In this document: positions 55,701 to 63,858 of the stretch, piece after piece
How positions within the stretch are numbered: the stretch's first letter is position 1
How the letters are laid out: every line of letters starts with the position of its first letter
Assembly: GCA_944325785.1 (NCBI GenBank)
Contig: CALVBN010000006.1
Span: 62,001-126,000, forward strand
Direction of reading: 5' to 3'
From: Candidatus Gastranaerophilales bacterium
GTDB taxonomy: Bacteria > Cyanobacteriota > Vampirovibrionia > Gastranaerophilales > Gastranaerophilaceae
DNA length: 64,000 bases
The notes under the pieces: model-generated
The model's database searches: none
What the model saw: the letters and a program-made list of their open reading frames with translations, nothing else
Told to the model about the DNA's origin: nothing
Made by a program: the position numbers and the translations under genes

Positions 55701-55885
55701 ACGAGTTTTACACCCTCAAGCTTTGCATCCAGTCCGGAGGCTTTATGAATTTCATTAACTATCTGCGGAGTATATCCGTTTATAATCGGATTCAGCACAA
55801 GAGGGCATAAAAGAAAAACTGCATAAATTCCGATGAATACACTTCCTGCGGTTATACCTGCTTTTAATAAGGCTTTTTTATTCAT
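52724..55885 (-). CDS. AsmA-family protein
   Basis: From the ATG at 55885 (GGAGG six nucleotides upstream) the protein has 1053 residues. It has an N-terminal anchor (about 7-27) and a long beta-repeat body, with DAKLEGVKLVTTPKLTAGLK at the start as in AsmA/TamB-like proteins. The repeated patterns of short strands (SLKINKDGSFDIEQYF and others) fit a lipid-transfer groove. The C-terminal third has the AsmA-2-like segment FNTKLTLTVTDYNEMMKSLK and GTTNVTILGRLDSTI. Such proteins move phospholipids to the outer membrane. The C-terminal tail is a long amphipathic helix. Confidence 0.82.
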   Translation of the reverse strand: MNKKALLKAGITAGSVFIGIYAVFLLCPLVLNPIINGYTPQIVNEIHKASGLDAKLEGVKLVTTPKLTAGLKVGKFALLTPNNEQIFNADDFQVKMSLIPILARRIEIDAVQLKNAELSLKINKDGSFDIEQYFPKNTEDSAETAEAETDETPANTEPFSLPFGFKLSNHLPNITVESYNLALICGKDKYVLSGDRTEVSDFILNKSIKLKASGKAVLKDREQFKYNICVLNKIMPDIDLNDLITAPQEEAPVKKESEPVNITAILEGIYDNRLTADADADLKIEKDNINGYAKLTNVSVINLPPSSAELKFKGKSIDVISDIYTEKNEVSKINGLIKTGKHPQIDLTLQSGAEISNILRIIKDIALIFNIKDLQTLSANGKLDANFNIKSDLKTVQSNGYLKIPSANIYYGLYKIGVDNINVDTELNNNNINIKNIGFTVFNQPLKFYGTISDKALCDLHLTADKLNLKGLLVALGQASLLKENNVNSGLISMNADITGRLDKINPVLKLNINNIDIKNTPSNTTLKAPQTTVNITSDGKTFAGNAVSENIKVINPSATISVPKLNAEIKENEIEITQTPVQIEKINTTVSGKIQNYLTEKIGLNFVTTGDIKSILSGDINVKKQTLNLTYHTTEASTIIIPMFDKSKMTFSGNIIISSSLMNPVLKGSINIPSLSIPEIPVDMTNLNINLDGHILKGNATAEKFASGGIGAENITADFSLKGNDFYLNNLKGTAFEGAIGGNIIYNLANAKTSIDFKGENLNAEKAVGGCTGIKNALSGTLGFNTKLTLTVTDYNEMMKSLKGDLAFSVKNGAFGSIGRLDNMLKASNIITNNIMKTTVNTLTNNAGLADTAKFDYIDGSLKFANGWAELKEIKSAGKLLAYYITGKYNLINGTTNVTILGRLDSTIIAKLGPIGELSADKLLGYIPKFGTLTANIVNALTEDPKGENIEAIPALTNGSTSYKDFKVLFNGGLESTSSVKSFKWLTDVDTSAIETKTTKEALQELKQSVNEDLSNTVKSVTDAVAGSKEQWNETKEQLKNSAEELKNLFKF

Positions 55886-56124
55886 AAAATCCTCCAATGT
55901 TAAGAATTGTAAAATTACGCTCAAAAAAATGCTTTTCCCGTATTATATCGCAAACATAAGTTATGAAAATATCCATCCAGATAATATGCGGGTTTCAGCC
56001 CTATTTTAATTAAGTTTGGTTAACTTTTGTAACGTTTTGTAACTTTAAGAGAGCCTTGCCCTCAAGTTTTCATGAAACACGCCGTAGACCCAATTGTCAG
56101 TAGTTGTTGATTAGGAGTTATGTC

Positions 56125-56685
56125 GTGAAGAAAGTATTGTTAGTATTAGTTTCATTATTGTTTTTAACATTAAACCAGGCTTATGCGTACAGATTAAATA
56201 GTTTTTCAGATGATGCAAAGATTATTTCCGCAATGAGATTATTGGAACAGTCCGGTGATACAGATGTTTTCAGAAATCTGCAGAAATATGGAATGAAGGT
56301 TAAGTTCAGCGACCTTTCAATGGTTTCTGTAGGAAGCAATAAAGCTTTTGCAGTAAGCACTTATAACCAGTTCGGTACAAGAGTTATTTTGATTAATTCA
56401 CAATACAAAAATGCACCTGCAGAACAAATTGCCTGCTTAATTGCACACGAAAGCTACCATACAGGTTATTCAGCAGATTTGGAAGAAGAAACTCTTGCAA
56501 CACAAAAAGAAGCTTCCTGCTGGTCAAGATTAAAAAATGCATCAAAAGTTTATCCGGACAGCAAGTTAACAAGAAGATTGGATAATTTGTCAAATCTTTA
56601 TCTTGCATCAAGTGAAAATAACAACCTTGTAGAACAAAAAATTGCAAGCAACGGTTTTTACAGAAACCAATTGGGATTAAATTAA
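56125..56685 (+). CDS. Secreted HExxH putative metallopeptidase (GTG start)
   Basis: The GTG at 56125 follows AGGAG by 7 nt and gives a signal peptide MKKVLLVLVSLLFLTLNQAYA; upstream TTG starts lack one. The mature part has the zinc-binding motif HESYH (residues 108-112 of 186) in CLIAHESYHTGYSADL, with EEETLA following as possible third-ligand Glu. The family is not recognised; it resembles small gluzincin domains. An export signal and HExxH suggest a periplasmic or secreted peptidase. No operon partner. Confidence 0.75.
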   Translation: MKKVLLVLVSLLFLTLNQAYAYRLNSFSDDAKIISAMRLLEQSGDTDVFRNLQKYGMKVKFSDLSMVSVGSNKAFAVSTYNQFGTRVILINSQYKNAPAEQIACLIAHESYHTGYSADLEEETLATQKEASCWSRLKNASKVYPDSKLTRRLDNLSNLYLASSENNNLVEQKIASNGFYRNQLGLN

Positions 56686-56738
56686 TAGTAAAGAAAATTT
56701 GAAACAATAAGACATAACTATTTGATATTTAAACAAAA

Positions 56739-56769
56739 ACGGTCGGGCTGATATTATCAGCCCGACCGT
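56739..56769. terminator. GC-rich 14-bp hairpin
   Basis: The arm ACGGTCGGGCTGAT (56739-56752) pairs perfectly with 56756-56769. The T-run is on the minus strand (AAACAAAAA precedes it on plus), so it is best formed as a minus-strand terminator, although the plus-strand gene at 56125 ends just upstream. Confidence 0.7.
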
Positions 56770-56940
56770 ACTCTAACATCATTCTGCGTATATCAAAACA
56801 ACTCTCCGTAGCAGTTTTGAGCAGGCAGATTCTGTCAGCGGTTGTTGATGGTACATTTTGTATAATTTGTGATAACTCTCTTCTTAATATTTTTATTCTT
56901 ATTATTCAATAGATTTATATATAAATCTATTTGGTAAAGA

Positions 56941-56946
56941 TATAAT
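56941..56946 (+). promoter_or_regulatory. -10 box of a probable leaderless promoter (small HTH gene)
   Basis: A perfect TATAAT is followed by six T and the ATG at 56953. There is no ribosome site. Confidence 0.55.
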
Positions 56947-56952
56947 TTTTTT

Positions 56953-57180
56953 ATGGGCAAAATAGTGAACGAGATAAAGAATCTTGCAAACGACAGGGAT
57001 ATGACTCTCAAACAGCTTGCACAAAAAATTGGCGAAGTCCAAAATAAAGATTATTCCCTTGCAAGTTTGTCGCAAAAACTAAGAAATGAAACTATATCCT
57101 ATAAAGAGATAAAGCTCATTGCCGAAAATTTGGGCTATAAGATTAAATTTGTTGATATGAAAAGCGGGCTTTATCATTAG
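56953..57180 (+). CDS. Small helix-turn-helix protein
   Basis: The 75-residue protein is nearly all one XRE-like HTH: VNEIKNLANDRDMTLKQLAQ, then KIGEVQNKDYSLASLSQKLR with the recognition helix, then IKLIAENLGYKIKFV. It likely binds DNA as a dimer. Similar small proteins occur widely in Firmicutes and gut bacteria, frequently left unnamed. It lies between two HExxH genes and converges on the second one. Leaderless-type start. Confidence 0.8.
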   Translation: MGKIVNEIKNLANDRDMTLKQLAQKIGEVQNKDYSLASLSQKLRNETISYKEIKLIAENLGYKIKFVDMKSGLYH

Positions 57181-57215
57181 TCTGTCTAACGCAGTTTGGA
57201 AAATTGTACTAATCA

Positions 57216-57908
57216 TTATTTAAAATATTGTTTTAAAATATCTGCGTTTGGACCTTCGTATTCTTTATACAATCGCCAAATTTCGGGTGAGAGTTTTTTG
57301 CCTGACATGATTGATTCAAATGTGCAGGCTGTAAATTCTGCAGGCGAAGAGCAGGCATATCCGGAGATTTCTTTTTTTATTAGTTTTAAGGATGGTTTAT
57401 CAGCCATAAATTTTTCGAAAATAGAAAAGTCATCAATTCCGGAGGCTGTCATTTCATTTTTCTTGCCCATTTTCAAATAGTTTGGGGACATTTTTTCGTG
57501 GTTAAGATGGGCTATTTCGTGGGAAAGTGTCAGCGGAATACTGTATGACGAATTTAGGAAAACCACATTGTCAGTATAGGAGCCGGCAAAACGCTGTCCT
57601 TTATTTTTATATACTTTTATAGAATGCGGAAAAAATATTTTGCCTTTATTCATATTGTAAATATTGCATAAACAGCTGTTCATCTGGTTTATATCTTTGA
57701 CATTTTTACAGCTGATATCATATATATAAAAATTTTTGCGGGCAAATTCTTTGCCCTCATCAACTGATACAGCTTTTTTATACATTAGCGGTTTAAATTT
57801 TTCAAAAGTATCTTTATTAGTTTTGAAGAGTGCAGGAGGATTAACAATCCTTTTTATCGGATTAAAACTTTTATATTGAAACAGATTTTGCAGAGAGCTT
57901 ATCTTCAT
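57216..57908 (-). CDS. HExxH protein, putative zincin
   Basis: The 230-residue protein has HEIAH (130-134) in LTLSHEIAHLNHEKMSPNYL and a downstream Glu191 in SSPAEFTACTFESIM that could be the third zinc ligand (gluzincin-like). The C-terminal PEIWRLYKEYEGPNA segment recalls toxin-type zincins such as the anthrax-lethal-factor-like group, by memory only. There is no signal peptide; the N-terminus MKISSLQNLFQYKSFNPIKR is basic and resembles the short motif in nearby proteins. Substrate and localisation unknown. No ribosome site is obvious. Confidence 0.65.
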   Translation of the reverse strand: MKISSLQNLFQYKSFNPIKRIVNPPALFKTNKDTFEKFKPLMYKKAVSVDEGKEFARKNFYIYDISCKNVKDINQMNSCLCNIYNMNKGKIFFPHSIKVYKNKGQRFAGSYTDNVVFLNSSYSIPLTLSHEIAHLNHEKMSPNYLKMGKKNEMTASGIDDFSIFEKFMADKPSLKLIKKEISGYACSSPAEFTACTFESIMSGKKLSPEIWRLYKEYEGPNADILKQYFK

Positions 57909-57985
57909 AATTAATACAAAACAAAACAGAAAAATTTTTGCTACCCTTTATGCATCCCGAAACTGTCACCCCTCCCCAGCCCTGT

Positions 57986-59668
57986 CTAGGATTTGAGGAC
58001 ATTTTTGACGGCTTTGCTTCTTAGATCCCTGTGGAATGTGATTGCAAAGCGGTGGGCTTCATCGCGGATTCTCTGGATTAGGTAGAGAGCATTGGAGTTT
58101 CGGGGAAGCATGATTGACTCTGATTGGTTAGGCAGAAAAACTTCTTCTTCCCGTTTTGCAAGAGAAACAAAATCAATTCCGTCTTTTCCTGTTTTTACAC
58201 CCATTTCTTGAACTATCTGCATTACGCTCGAAAGCTGGCCTTTTCCGCCGTCTATTATAATTAAATCCGGTTTTTCCCAGTTTTTCTGTCCGAGCCTTGC
58301 AAGGCGTCTTGATAAAACCTCTTTCATTGACAAAAAGTCATCCGGCTTGCCCTCAGTGGTTTTGATTTTGAACTTCCTGTAAGCTGATTTTTTCGGAAGC
58401 CCGTTTTGGAACACGACCATTGAAGCAACGGTGTTTGTGCCTTGAATATGCGAAATATCATAGCATTCAATTCTGTTCGGGAAATTTGTAAGATGAAGTT
58501 TTTCGGCTAAATAAGACCCTACTTCATTAAAGTCATCTCTAATCTGCGCCATTTTTTTGAGTCTTGCATTTTCTAAAAGATTTGTAGCATTTTTGAGTGC
58601 AAGTTCGTATAATTCGCCGTATTTTCCTCTTCCGCGTCCGTAATTTATCGTAATTTTTTTGCCGGATATAACTTTCAGCCAGTCCTCGTACAAAGCTTTA
58701 TCGCCGATTTCTTCCAAATCTCGGGATACAATTTTGTCCGGAAACTCAAGTTTCAAGTTTGTATAATATTCTCTAAAGAATGTTTCAAAATATTCGGTCT
58801 TGTCAATATTATCAACAAAATACGAGAAGTCTTTTTTGTCTATCAGCCTGCCTTCTCTAATCATCATAATAACGATTGCTAAAATACCGTCTTCATAAAG
58901 TACTGCAATGATATCTTCATTAAGTTTTGTATTTTCATAAACAACTTTCTGCCTCTCAAGAGTTTTCTGCAAATCCAGATAACTGTCGCGCATCTTTGCA
59001 GCTTTTTCAAACTGTTCGGCTTCAGCATATTTCTGCATTTGTTCTTGAATCTGTTTTAAAAGTTCGTTCTGCTTACCGCTTAAAAACAGTTCAACCTGCT
59101 TGATTAATTTCTGGTATTCTTCGGGGGTAACTTTCCCCTGGCAGGGCGCAAGGCACTTGCCGATATGATAATAAAGACAAGGGCGGTTAGAAAATTTCGG
59201 CGTCTTGCATTGTTTAAGCGGGAAGAGCTTTTTTAAAAAATCAAGCGTGGCATACATTGCGCCTACATCTGTATAGGGTCCGTAGAACCTGCCTTTATCC
59301 GGATTTAAATTCTTTTTTCTGACAACCTGTATACGCGGAAAATCTTCATCCGTTATCAAAAAATACGGATATTTTTTGTCATCTTTTAAAAGTATATTAT
59401 ATCTCGGCTTGTGTTTTTTTATTAAGTGCGACTCAAGAATAAGCGCTTCTACCTCGGAATCAGTAATAATATATTCAAGTTTTTCAATCTGAGATACAAG
59501 CACGTTAGTTTTTACGCTGTCATGCTGTTTATGAAAATAGCTGTATACGCGTCTTTTCAGATTTTTTGCTTTTCCGACATAAATAATTTCGCCGTCTTTG
59601 TCGTAATAGATATAACATCCGGGCTGTGACGGAACAAGTTTAATTGTTTCCAATAAGGTTTCGTTCAT
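57986..59668 (-). CDS. uvrC: Excinuclease ABC subunit C, lacking the C-terminal HhH domain
   Basis: The 560-residue protein has the GIY-YIG nuclease (QPGCYIYYDKDGEIIYVGKAK, residues about 15-35), the zinc-like CKTPKFSNRPCLYYHIGKC segment, the UVR domain (about 200-235) and the RNase H-like C-nuclease (IECYDISHIQGTNTVASMVV and IDGGKGQLSSV). It cuts DNA on both sides of lesions held by UvrA/B. The protein ends at RSKAVKNVLKS, just where other UvrC proteins continue into the helix-hairpin-helix pair (typical length about 590-620). The start has TATAAT 7 nt upstream and no ribosome site. Confidence 0.93.
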   Translation of the reverse strand: MNETLLETIKLVPSQPGCYIYYDKDGEIIYVGKAKNLKRRVYSYFHKQHDSVKTNVLVSQIEKLEYIITDSEVEALILESHLIKKHKPRYNILLKDDKKYPYFLITDEDFPRIQVVRKKNLNPDKGRFYGPYTDVGAMYATLDFLKKLFPLKQCKTPKFSNRPCLYYHIGKCLAPCQGKVTPEEYQKLIKQVELFLSGKQNELLKQIQEQMQKYAEAEQFEKAAKMRDSYLDLQKTLERQKVVYENTKLNEDIIAVLYEDGILAIVIMMIREGRLIDKKDFSYFVDNIDKTEYFETFFREYYTNLKLEFPDKIVSRDLEEIGDKALYEDWLKVISGKKITINYGRGRGKYGELYELALKNATNLLENARLKKMAQIRDDFNEVGSYLAEKLHLTNFPNRIECYDISHIQGTNTVASMVVFQNGLPKKSAYRKFKIKTTEGKPDDFLSMKEVLSRRLARLGQKNWEKPDLIIIDGGKGQLSSVMQIVQEMGVKTGKDGIDFVSLAKREEEVFLPNQSESIMLPRNSNALYLIQRIRDEAHRFAITFHRDLRSKAVKNVLKS

Positions 59669-59675
59669 AATTTAT

Positions 59676-59681
59676 ATTATA
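59676..59681 (-). promoter_or_regulatory. -10 box of a probable leaderless promoter (uvrC)
   Basis: On the minus strand a perfect TATAAT is followed by 7 nt (ATAAATT) and the uvrC ATG. Confidence 0.55.
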
Positions 59682-59762
59682 TAACATTTTTAGCGTAATA
59701 TATATTTCTAATAGTTATTTTAAAGATGCAGAAAATGTCAAATTTTCTTTTATAACCGCAAG

Positions 59763-60071
59763 TCACGGTTTACTAATAACTACATAATCCTTTTCAATTT
59801 CTTTTTGAAAAGATTCCGGAATATTATTAAAATCCAGTATGTCGACAATTATGGGGATATTGCTGTTGTTAATAAGTTCTTTTAATTCATATACGTTTTT
59901 ATTTTTATCATTAAAATCTTTTACGGCAAGATCTAAATCGCTTGCGTCGTGCGCCTCTCCTTTTATACGGCTTCCGTAAGCCCAAATTTCAGCTTTAGGG
60001 CAGTAATTTTTAAAGATATCAAGAAGTATCTGCAAGTGTTTTTGTTTTAAAAATAATCTATCCATTTTCAA
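59763..60071 (-). CDS. MNT nucleotidyltransferase (antitoxin-type)
   Basis: The 102-residue protein has the minimal nucleotidyltransferase signature WAYGSRIKGEAHDASDLDLA: Gly33-Ser34, Asp45 and Asp47. Its start overlaps the end of the HEPN-type gene by 14 bp. In such MNT/HEPN modules the MNT protein adds AMP to the HEPN toxin and neutralises it. It lies between uvrA and uvrC but the gap to uvrC suggests separate expression. Confidence 0.9.
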   Translation of the reverse strand: MKMDRLFLKQKHLQILLDIFKNYCPKAEIWAYGSRIKGEAHDASDLDLAVKDFNDKNKNVYELKELINNSNIPIIVDILDFNNIPESFQKEIEKDYVVISKP

Positions 60072-60471
60072 TAACTGCCTTTAAATTTTTAACATCCTGC
60101 AGGAAATCATCCACCAGAGCCAGCGTCTCTTCGGCAAAAGCTCTTCCGTAATCGTGTGCAGTATTATTCCGGTTATCTCTGTATTTCATCCAGCGCTCAA
60201 CACAATTTTCGTCATCTATCAGGGAGTATTTATATGCATATCTGAACAAATCTTTAAAAGTAAGTGCATCCGCAGTTTTTTTGCTTGAAAGATAAGGCGC
60301 CAATCTTTTTCTAAGCAGTTTCCCTGCCTGTTCAAGGGTCATTTCAAAGCCTTTCACAAGAGAATTTCGGTACATTTCATAATCAATAGTGCCTTCTTTA
60401 GTGTTTTTGATAAGACTGTATGCTTTTTCCAGAGTTTCAATACATCTTGATAAATATTCAGTGTTAAGCAC
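60058..60471 (-). CDS. HEPN-type protein (nucleotidyltransferase partner, HI0074-like)
   Basis: The 137-residue all-helical protein has the N-terminal helix YLSRCIETLEKAYSLIKNTK and the HEPN Rx4H motif RNNTAH (Arg101, His106) near the C-terminus. HI0074-type proteins bind their MNT partner; HEPN relatives are RNases. It starts with GTG (AAGGAA upstream) and overlaps the MNT gene by 14 bp. A type VII toxin-antitoxin role is plausible; a plain nucleotidyltransferase substrate-binding role is the alternative. Confidence 0.88.
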   Translation of the reverse strand: MLNTEYLSRCIETLEKAYSLIKNTKEGTIDYEMYRNSLVKGFEMTLEQAGKLLRKRLAPYLSSKKTADALTFKDLFRYAYKYSLIDDENCVERWMKYRDNRNNTAHDYGRAFAEETLALVDDFLQDVKNLKAVIENG

Positions 60472-60567
60472 AATAAATTCCTTAAATGTTGTTCTAAACT
60501 ATTGTAGCATATTTTTAATCGTAATCAAATGCGGAACTTAATATAGTGTTAGTCCGCAAATCCCGTT

Positions 60568-63390
60568 TTATCCAAAAAACTGCTTCAGATACTGTCCGGT
60601 GTATGATTTTTTATTATCAGCAACTTCCCGCGGAGTACCGCAGGCAACAACTTCCCCGCCGGCGTTACCGCCTTCCGGACCCAAATCTATTATATAATCC
60701 GCAACTTTGATTAAATCAAGGTTATGCTCAATTATTAAAATTGTATTTCCGTTATCCGCAAGCTGTTGAATAATCTTGATTAATTTATCCAAATCGTGCC
60801 AGTGAAGCCCAACTGACGGTTCATCAAGAAGGTAAAGCGTTTTACCGGTTGCACGCTTGTTAAGCTCTGATGCCAGCTTAATTCTCTGTGCTTCCCCGCC
60901 GGATAATGTCGTTGCACTCTGCCCAAGTTTGATATAATCTAAGCCTACATCATTAAGCGTCTTGAGTTTGTTTGCAATCTGCGGAATGTTTTCAAAGAAT
61001 TCATAAGCTTCTTTGACACTCATCTCCAAAACATCAGAAATCGTTTTGCCTTTGTACTTAACTTCCAATGTTTCATTGTTGTAGCGCCTGCCCTTGCATA
61101 CGTCGCATTTGACATAAACGTCCGATAAAAAGTTCATTTCTATTTTTAAAACACCGTCGCCCGCGCAGGCTTCACACCTTCCGCCTTTAACATTAAAGCT
61201 GAATCTGCCAGGCTTATAACCGCGCATTTTTGCCTCATTGGTTTTGGCATAAAGTTCCCTTATCGGCGTAAACACATCTGTATATGTTGCAGGGTTTGAA
61301 CGCGGAGTTCTGCCGATAGGAGATTGGTCTATATCAATAATTTTGTCTATATGCTCAAAGCCTAAAATTTCATCCACACCCTGCGGTTTCGGTCGGTTTT
61401 TACGAAGCTTGTGAACCGCATATTCATAAATCAATTCCTGCATAAGAGTCGATTTGCCGGATCCGGAAACGCCGGTTAATACAACGATTTTTCCAAGCGG
61501 AATATCTATATCAATATTTTTCAAGTTATTTTTGAAAGCGTTTCGTATCTGCAGATAATGACCGTTTCCGGGGCGTATTCTTTCCGGTATAGGTATATAA
61601 TATTCCCCGCTCAAGTATTTGCCCGTAATTGAGTCTTCAGAATTAATAACATCCTCAACACTGCCCTGTGCAATTATATTACCGCCGTTGACTCCCGCTT
61701 TTGGTCCGATATCTACAATATAATCAGCATTTCTTATTGTATCCTCGTCGTGTTCTACTACAATAAGAGAGTTTCCCATATTGCGCAGTTTCAGAAGAGT
61801 CTTAATAAGCCTGTCGTTATCTCTCTGATGCAGACCGATTGAAGGCTCATCAAGAACATACAAAACTCCGGACAAACCGCTTCCAATTTGGGTTGCAAGA
61901 CGTATTCTCTGCGCTTCTCCGCCGGATAATGTTCCGGAGGTGCGCGCTAAATTTAAGTAGTTTAAACCCACATCGCACAAAAATTTAAGCCTTGCACGAA
62001 CTTCATCAAGAATTTGTTTCCCGATTTTCATTTGAAAATCAGAAAGCGTTAAATACAGGTCTGATACAAATTCATACGCCTTATCAACCGGCATGAGGCA
62101 GAATTCGTAGATATTTTTGCCGTTTATTCTGACCGCAAGCGGGAAGGGTTTAAGCCTTGCACCTCCGCATTTTTCGCATGGCGTCGTTACCATATATTTT
62201 TCGATTTCGGCTTTCCAATATTCGCTGTCAACATTGTAATGCTTCATTAAAAACGGGATTACGCCGATAAATTTCTGCATAGTCGTTCTGTAACGGTGTC
62301 CGCCGAACTCTTTTATCCTCATCGGAATTCTTTCCTCTGAGCCGTAAAGTATTATGCTTTGATGCTCGGCAGGCAAATCCTTGAACGGTGTATCAAAATC
62401 TATATTGAATGCGCTTTTTACTGCAGACAAAACATCTTCATAATAAGAAGTTGAAGATTTGCTCCAAGGGTAAATCGCGCCTTCATTAATGGATTTTGTT
62501 CTGTCCGGAATAACCAAATCCGGATCAATTTTAAAATCAACGCCGATGCCTCCGCACTTATCGCAGGCGCCATAGGGCGCATTAAATGAAAATATCCGCG
62601 GAGTAAGCTCTTCAAAACTTAAGTTACAGTCGGGGCATGCAAGCTTCTCGCTGTATATTACTTCTTCTCCCCCGATTATATCTATATTTGTAACTCCGTC
62701 CGCTTTTTTGAGTGCGATTTGAACACTGTCCGCAATTCTTGAGCGCGCTTCCGGCTTTACTACAACACGGTCTATTACAACAGAGATTGTGTGCGCCTTT
62801 GTTTTGGCAAGTTTAATCTCGTCTTCATCAAGATTGTAAATCTCGCCGTCAACTTTTACTCTTACGAAACCTTCCTGCCTAAGTTCCTCAAACAAGGATT
62901 GAAATTCGCCCTTCTTACCCTTTGCAATAGGTGCTAAAATCTGTATTTTTGTCCCCGCAGGAAGTTTTAAAATACTTGATACAATCTCATCAATCGTCTG
63001 CGGTTTAATCGGTTTTCCGCATTTAGGACAGTAAGGAGTACCTACCCGGGCGTACAGAAGCCTTAAATAGTCGTAAATTTCAGTAACCGTGCCGACAGTT
63101 GAGCGCGGATTGTTGCTCGTCGATTTCTGATCAATAGATATTGCAGGCGTAAGCCCGTCAATATAATCGACATCCGGCTTATCCATCTGACCTAAAAATT
63201 GGCGCGCATAAGTAGAAAGGCTTTCAATATACCTTCTCTGACCTTCTGCAAAAATTGTATCAAATGCAAGCGAACTTTTACCTGAACCGGAAACGCCCGT
63301 AAATACTACAAGTTCATTCTTGGGGATTTCCAGCGATACGTTTTTTAAGTTATGTTCTCTCGCACCCTTAATAGTAATCTTGTCTGACAT
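60568..63390 (-). CDS. uvrA: Excinuclease ABC subunit A
   Basis: From the ATG at 63390 the protein has 940 residues, the normal length; the GTG at 63408 adds six unlike the family. It has Walker [15 protein letters not shown] and [10 protein letters not shown], two signature LSGGEAQRI motifs, and DEPSIGLH and DEPSVGLH. Zinc fingers are CPDC...CDKC and CEAC...CDVC. It recognises DNA damage as a dimer with UvrB and recruits UvrC. The gene is in the same direction as uvrC with the MNT/HEPN pair between them. A TATAAT is 6 nt upstream of the ATG. Confidence 0.97.
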   Translation of the reverse strand: MSDKITIKGAREHNLKNVSLEIPKNELVVFTGVSGSGKSSLAFDTIFAEGQRRYIESLSTYARQFLGQMDKPDVDYIDGLTPAISIDQKSTSNNPRSTVGTVTEIYDYLRLLYARVGTPYCPKCGKPIKPQTIDEIVSSILKLPAGTKIQILAPIAKGKKGEFQSLFEELRQEGFVRVKVDGEIYNLDEDEIKLAKTKAHTISVVIDRVVVKPEARSRIADSVQIALKKADGVTNIDIIGGEEVIYSEKLACPDCNLSFEELTPRIFSFNAPYGACDKCGGIGVDFKIDPDLVIPDRTKSINEGAIYPWSKSSTSYYEDVLSAVKSAFNIDFDTPFKDLPAEHQSIILYGSEERIPMRIKEFGGHRYRTTMQKFIGVIPFLMKHYNVDSEYWKAEIEKYMVTTPCEKCGGARLKPFPLAVRINGKNIYEFCLMPVDKAYEFVSDLYLTLSDFQMKIGKQILDEVRARLKFLCDVGLNYLNLARTSGTLSGGEAQRIRLATQIGSGLSGVLYVLDEPSIGLHQRDNDRLIKTLLKLRNMGNSLIVVEHDEDTIRNADYIVDIGPKAGVNGGNIIAQGSVEDVINSEDSITGKYLSGEYYIPIPERIRPGNGHYLQIRNAFKNNLKNIDIDIPLGKIVVLTGVSGSGKSTLMQELIYEYAVHKLRKNRPKPQGVDEILGFEHIDKIIDIDQSPIGRTPRSNPATYTDVFTPIRELYAKTNEAKMRGYKPGRFSFNVKGGRCEACAGDGVLKIEMNFLSDVYVKCDVCKGRRYNNETLEVKYKGKTISDVLEMSVKEAYEFFENIPQIANKLKTLNDVGLDYIKLGQSATTLSGGEAQRIKLASELNKRATGKTLYLLDEPSVGLHWHDLDKLIKIIQQLADNGNTILIIEHNLDLIKVADYIIDLGPEGGNAGGEVVACGTPREVADNKKSYTGQYLKQFFG

Positions 63391-63396
63391 ACCAAA

Positions 63397-63402
63397 ATTA
63401 TA
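63397..63402 (-). promoter_or_regulatory. -10 box of a probable leaderless promoter (uvrA)
   Basis: On the minus strand TATAAT is followed by 6 nt (TTTGGT) and the uvrA ATG. No ribosome site is visible. Confidence 0.55.
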
Positions 63403-63543
63403 CACCAAGATAATTTAGTAAACTATAAGGAAAAGATTTTTTCTTTTTGCATAACTGTGTTTTGCCTGCAATATATTAGGGGCAAACACTGCAGAAACTG
63501 CATATTTTTATTTAACTCAGCACTTAATTTTAAACATAAATCA

Positions 63544-63646
63544 GTCATTCAGAGGACGAAAACAGCTATTCGGCGAGTCCGAAGAATCTCAAAAACTTTT
63601 AAAAGTAGAAGAGATTCATCGGTCGCTTTCGCTCCCTCTGAATGAC
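63544..63646 (-). repeat. Palindromic repeat A, copy 2 (inverted)
   Basis: 103 bp beginning GTCATTCAGAGG and ending CCTCTGAATGAC, the reverse complement (about 90% similar) of 28848-28952. It sits in the gap upstream of uvrA. A weaker imperfect hairpin (ATAACC...GGTTAT) lies near 63712-63748; nothing else is seen in that gap. Confidence 0.85.
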
Positions 63647-63771
63647 GTTTTTGCAGGGTGCAAAGTAATTGCGCCATACAAAAACAAGGATATCGAAACT
63701 GTTCTTCACGGCTTAATAACCAGCACGGAATATTTCCTGCGGTTATGAATATGTTAAAATTTGTTCGGATT

Positions 63772-63858
63772 TTAGATATTGTCGTCTTTTCTTACCGGAA
63801 CATAGCAATATTTAGGATTTAACAGATTATATATAAAAATAACAAAGTTTTTAAGCAT
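63772..63858 (-). CDS. 28-residue ORF coupled to the upstream partial gene
   Basis: The ATG at 63858 overlaps the stop of the preceding partial gene by 8 bp and encodes MLKNFVIFIYNLLNPKYCYV then PVRKDDNI. The first half is hydrophobic with one Lys, the second half basic, so it could be a tiny membrane protein. Overlap and frame support translation but the family is unknown. Confidence 0.4.
   Translation of the reverse strand: MLKNFVIFIYNLLNPKYCYVPVRKDDNI

Noticed and set aside
56019..56043. TTTTGTAAC direct repeats before the HExxH gene as a regulator box
   Set aside because: Two short AT-rich 9-mers at 10-bp spacing are expected by chance often enough, and no regulator is implied.
60541..60567. 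Possible tRNA or small RNA near the uvrA 3' end
   Set aside because: No cloverleaf or strong terminator could be drawn, and no other tRNA-like sequence was seen in the window.
63457..63645. Plus-strand ORF of 62 codons upstream of uvrA
   Set aside because: It is composed largely of repeat A and ends within it; no ribosome site.
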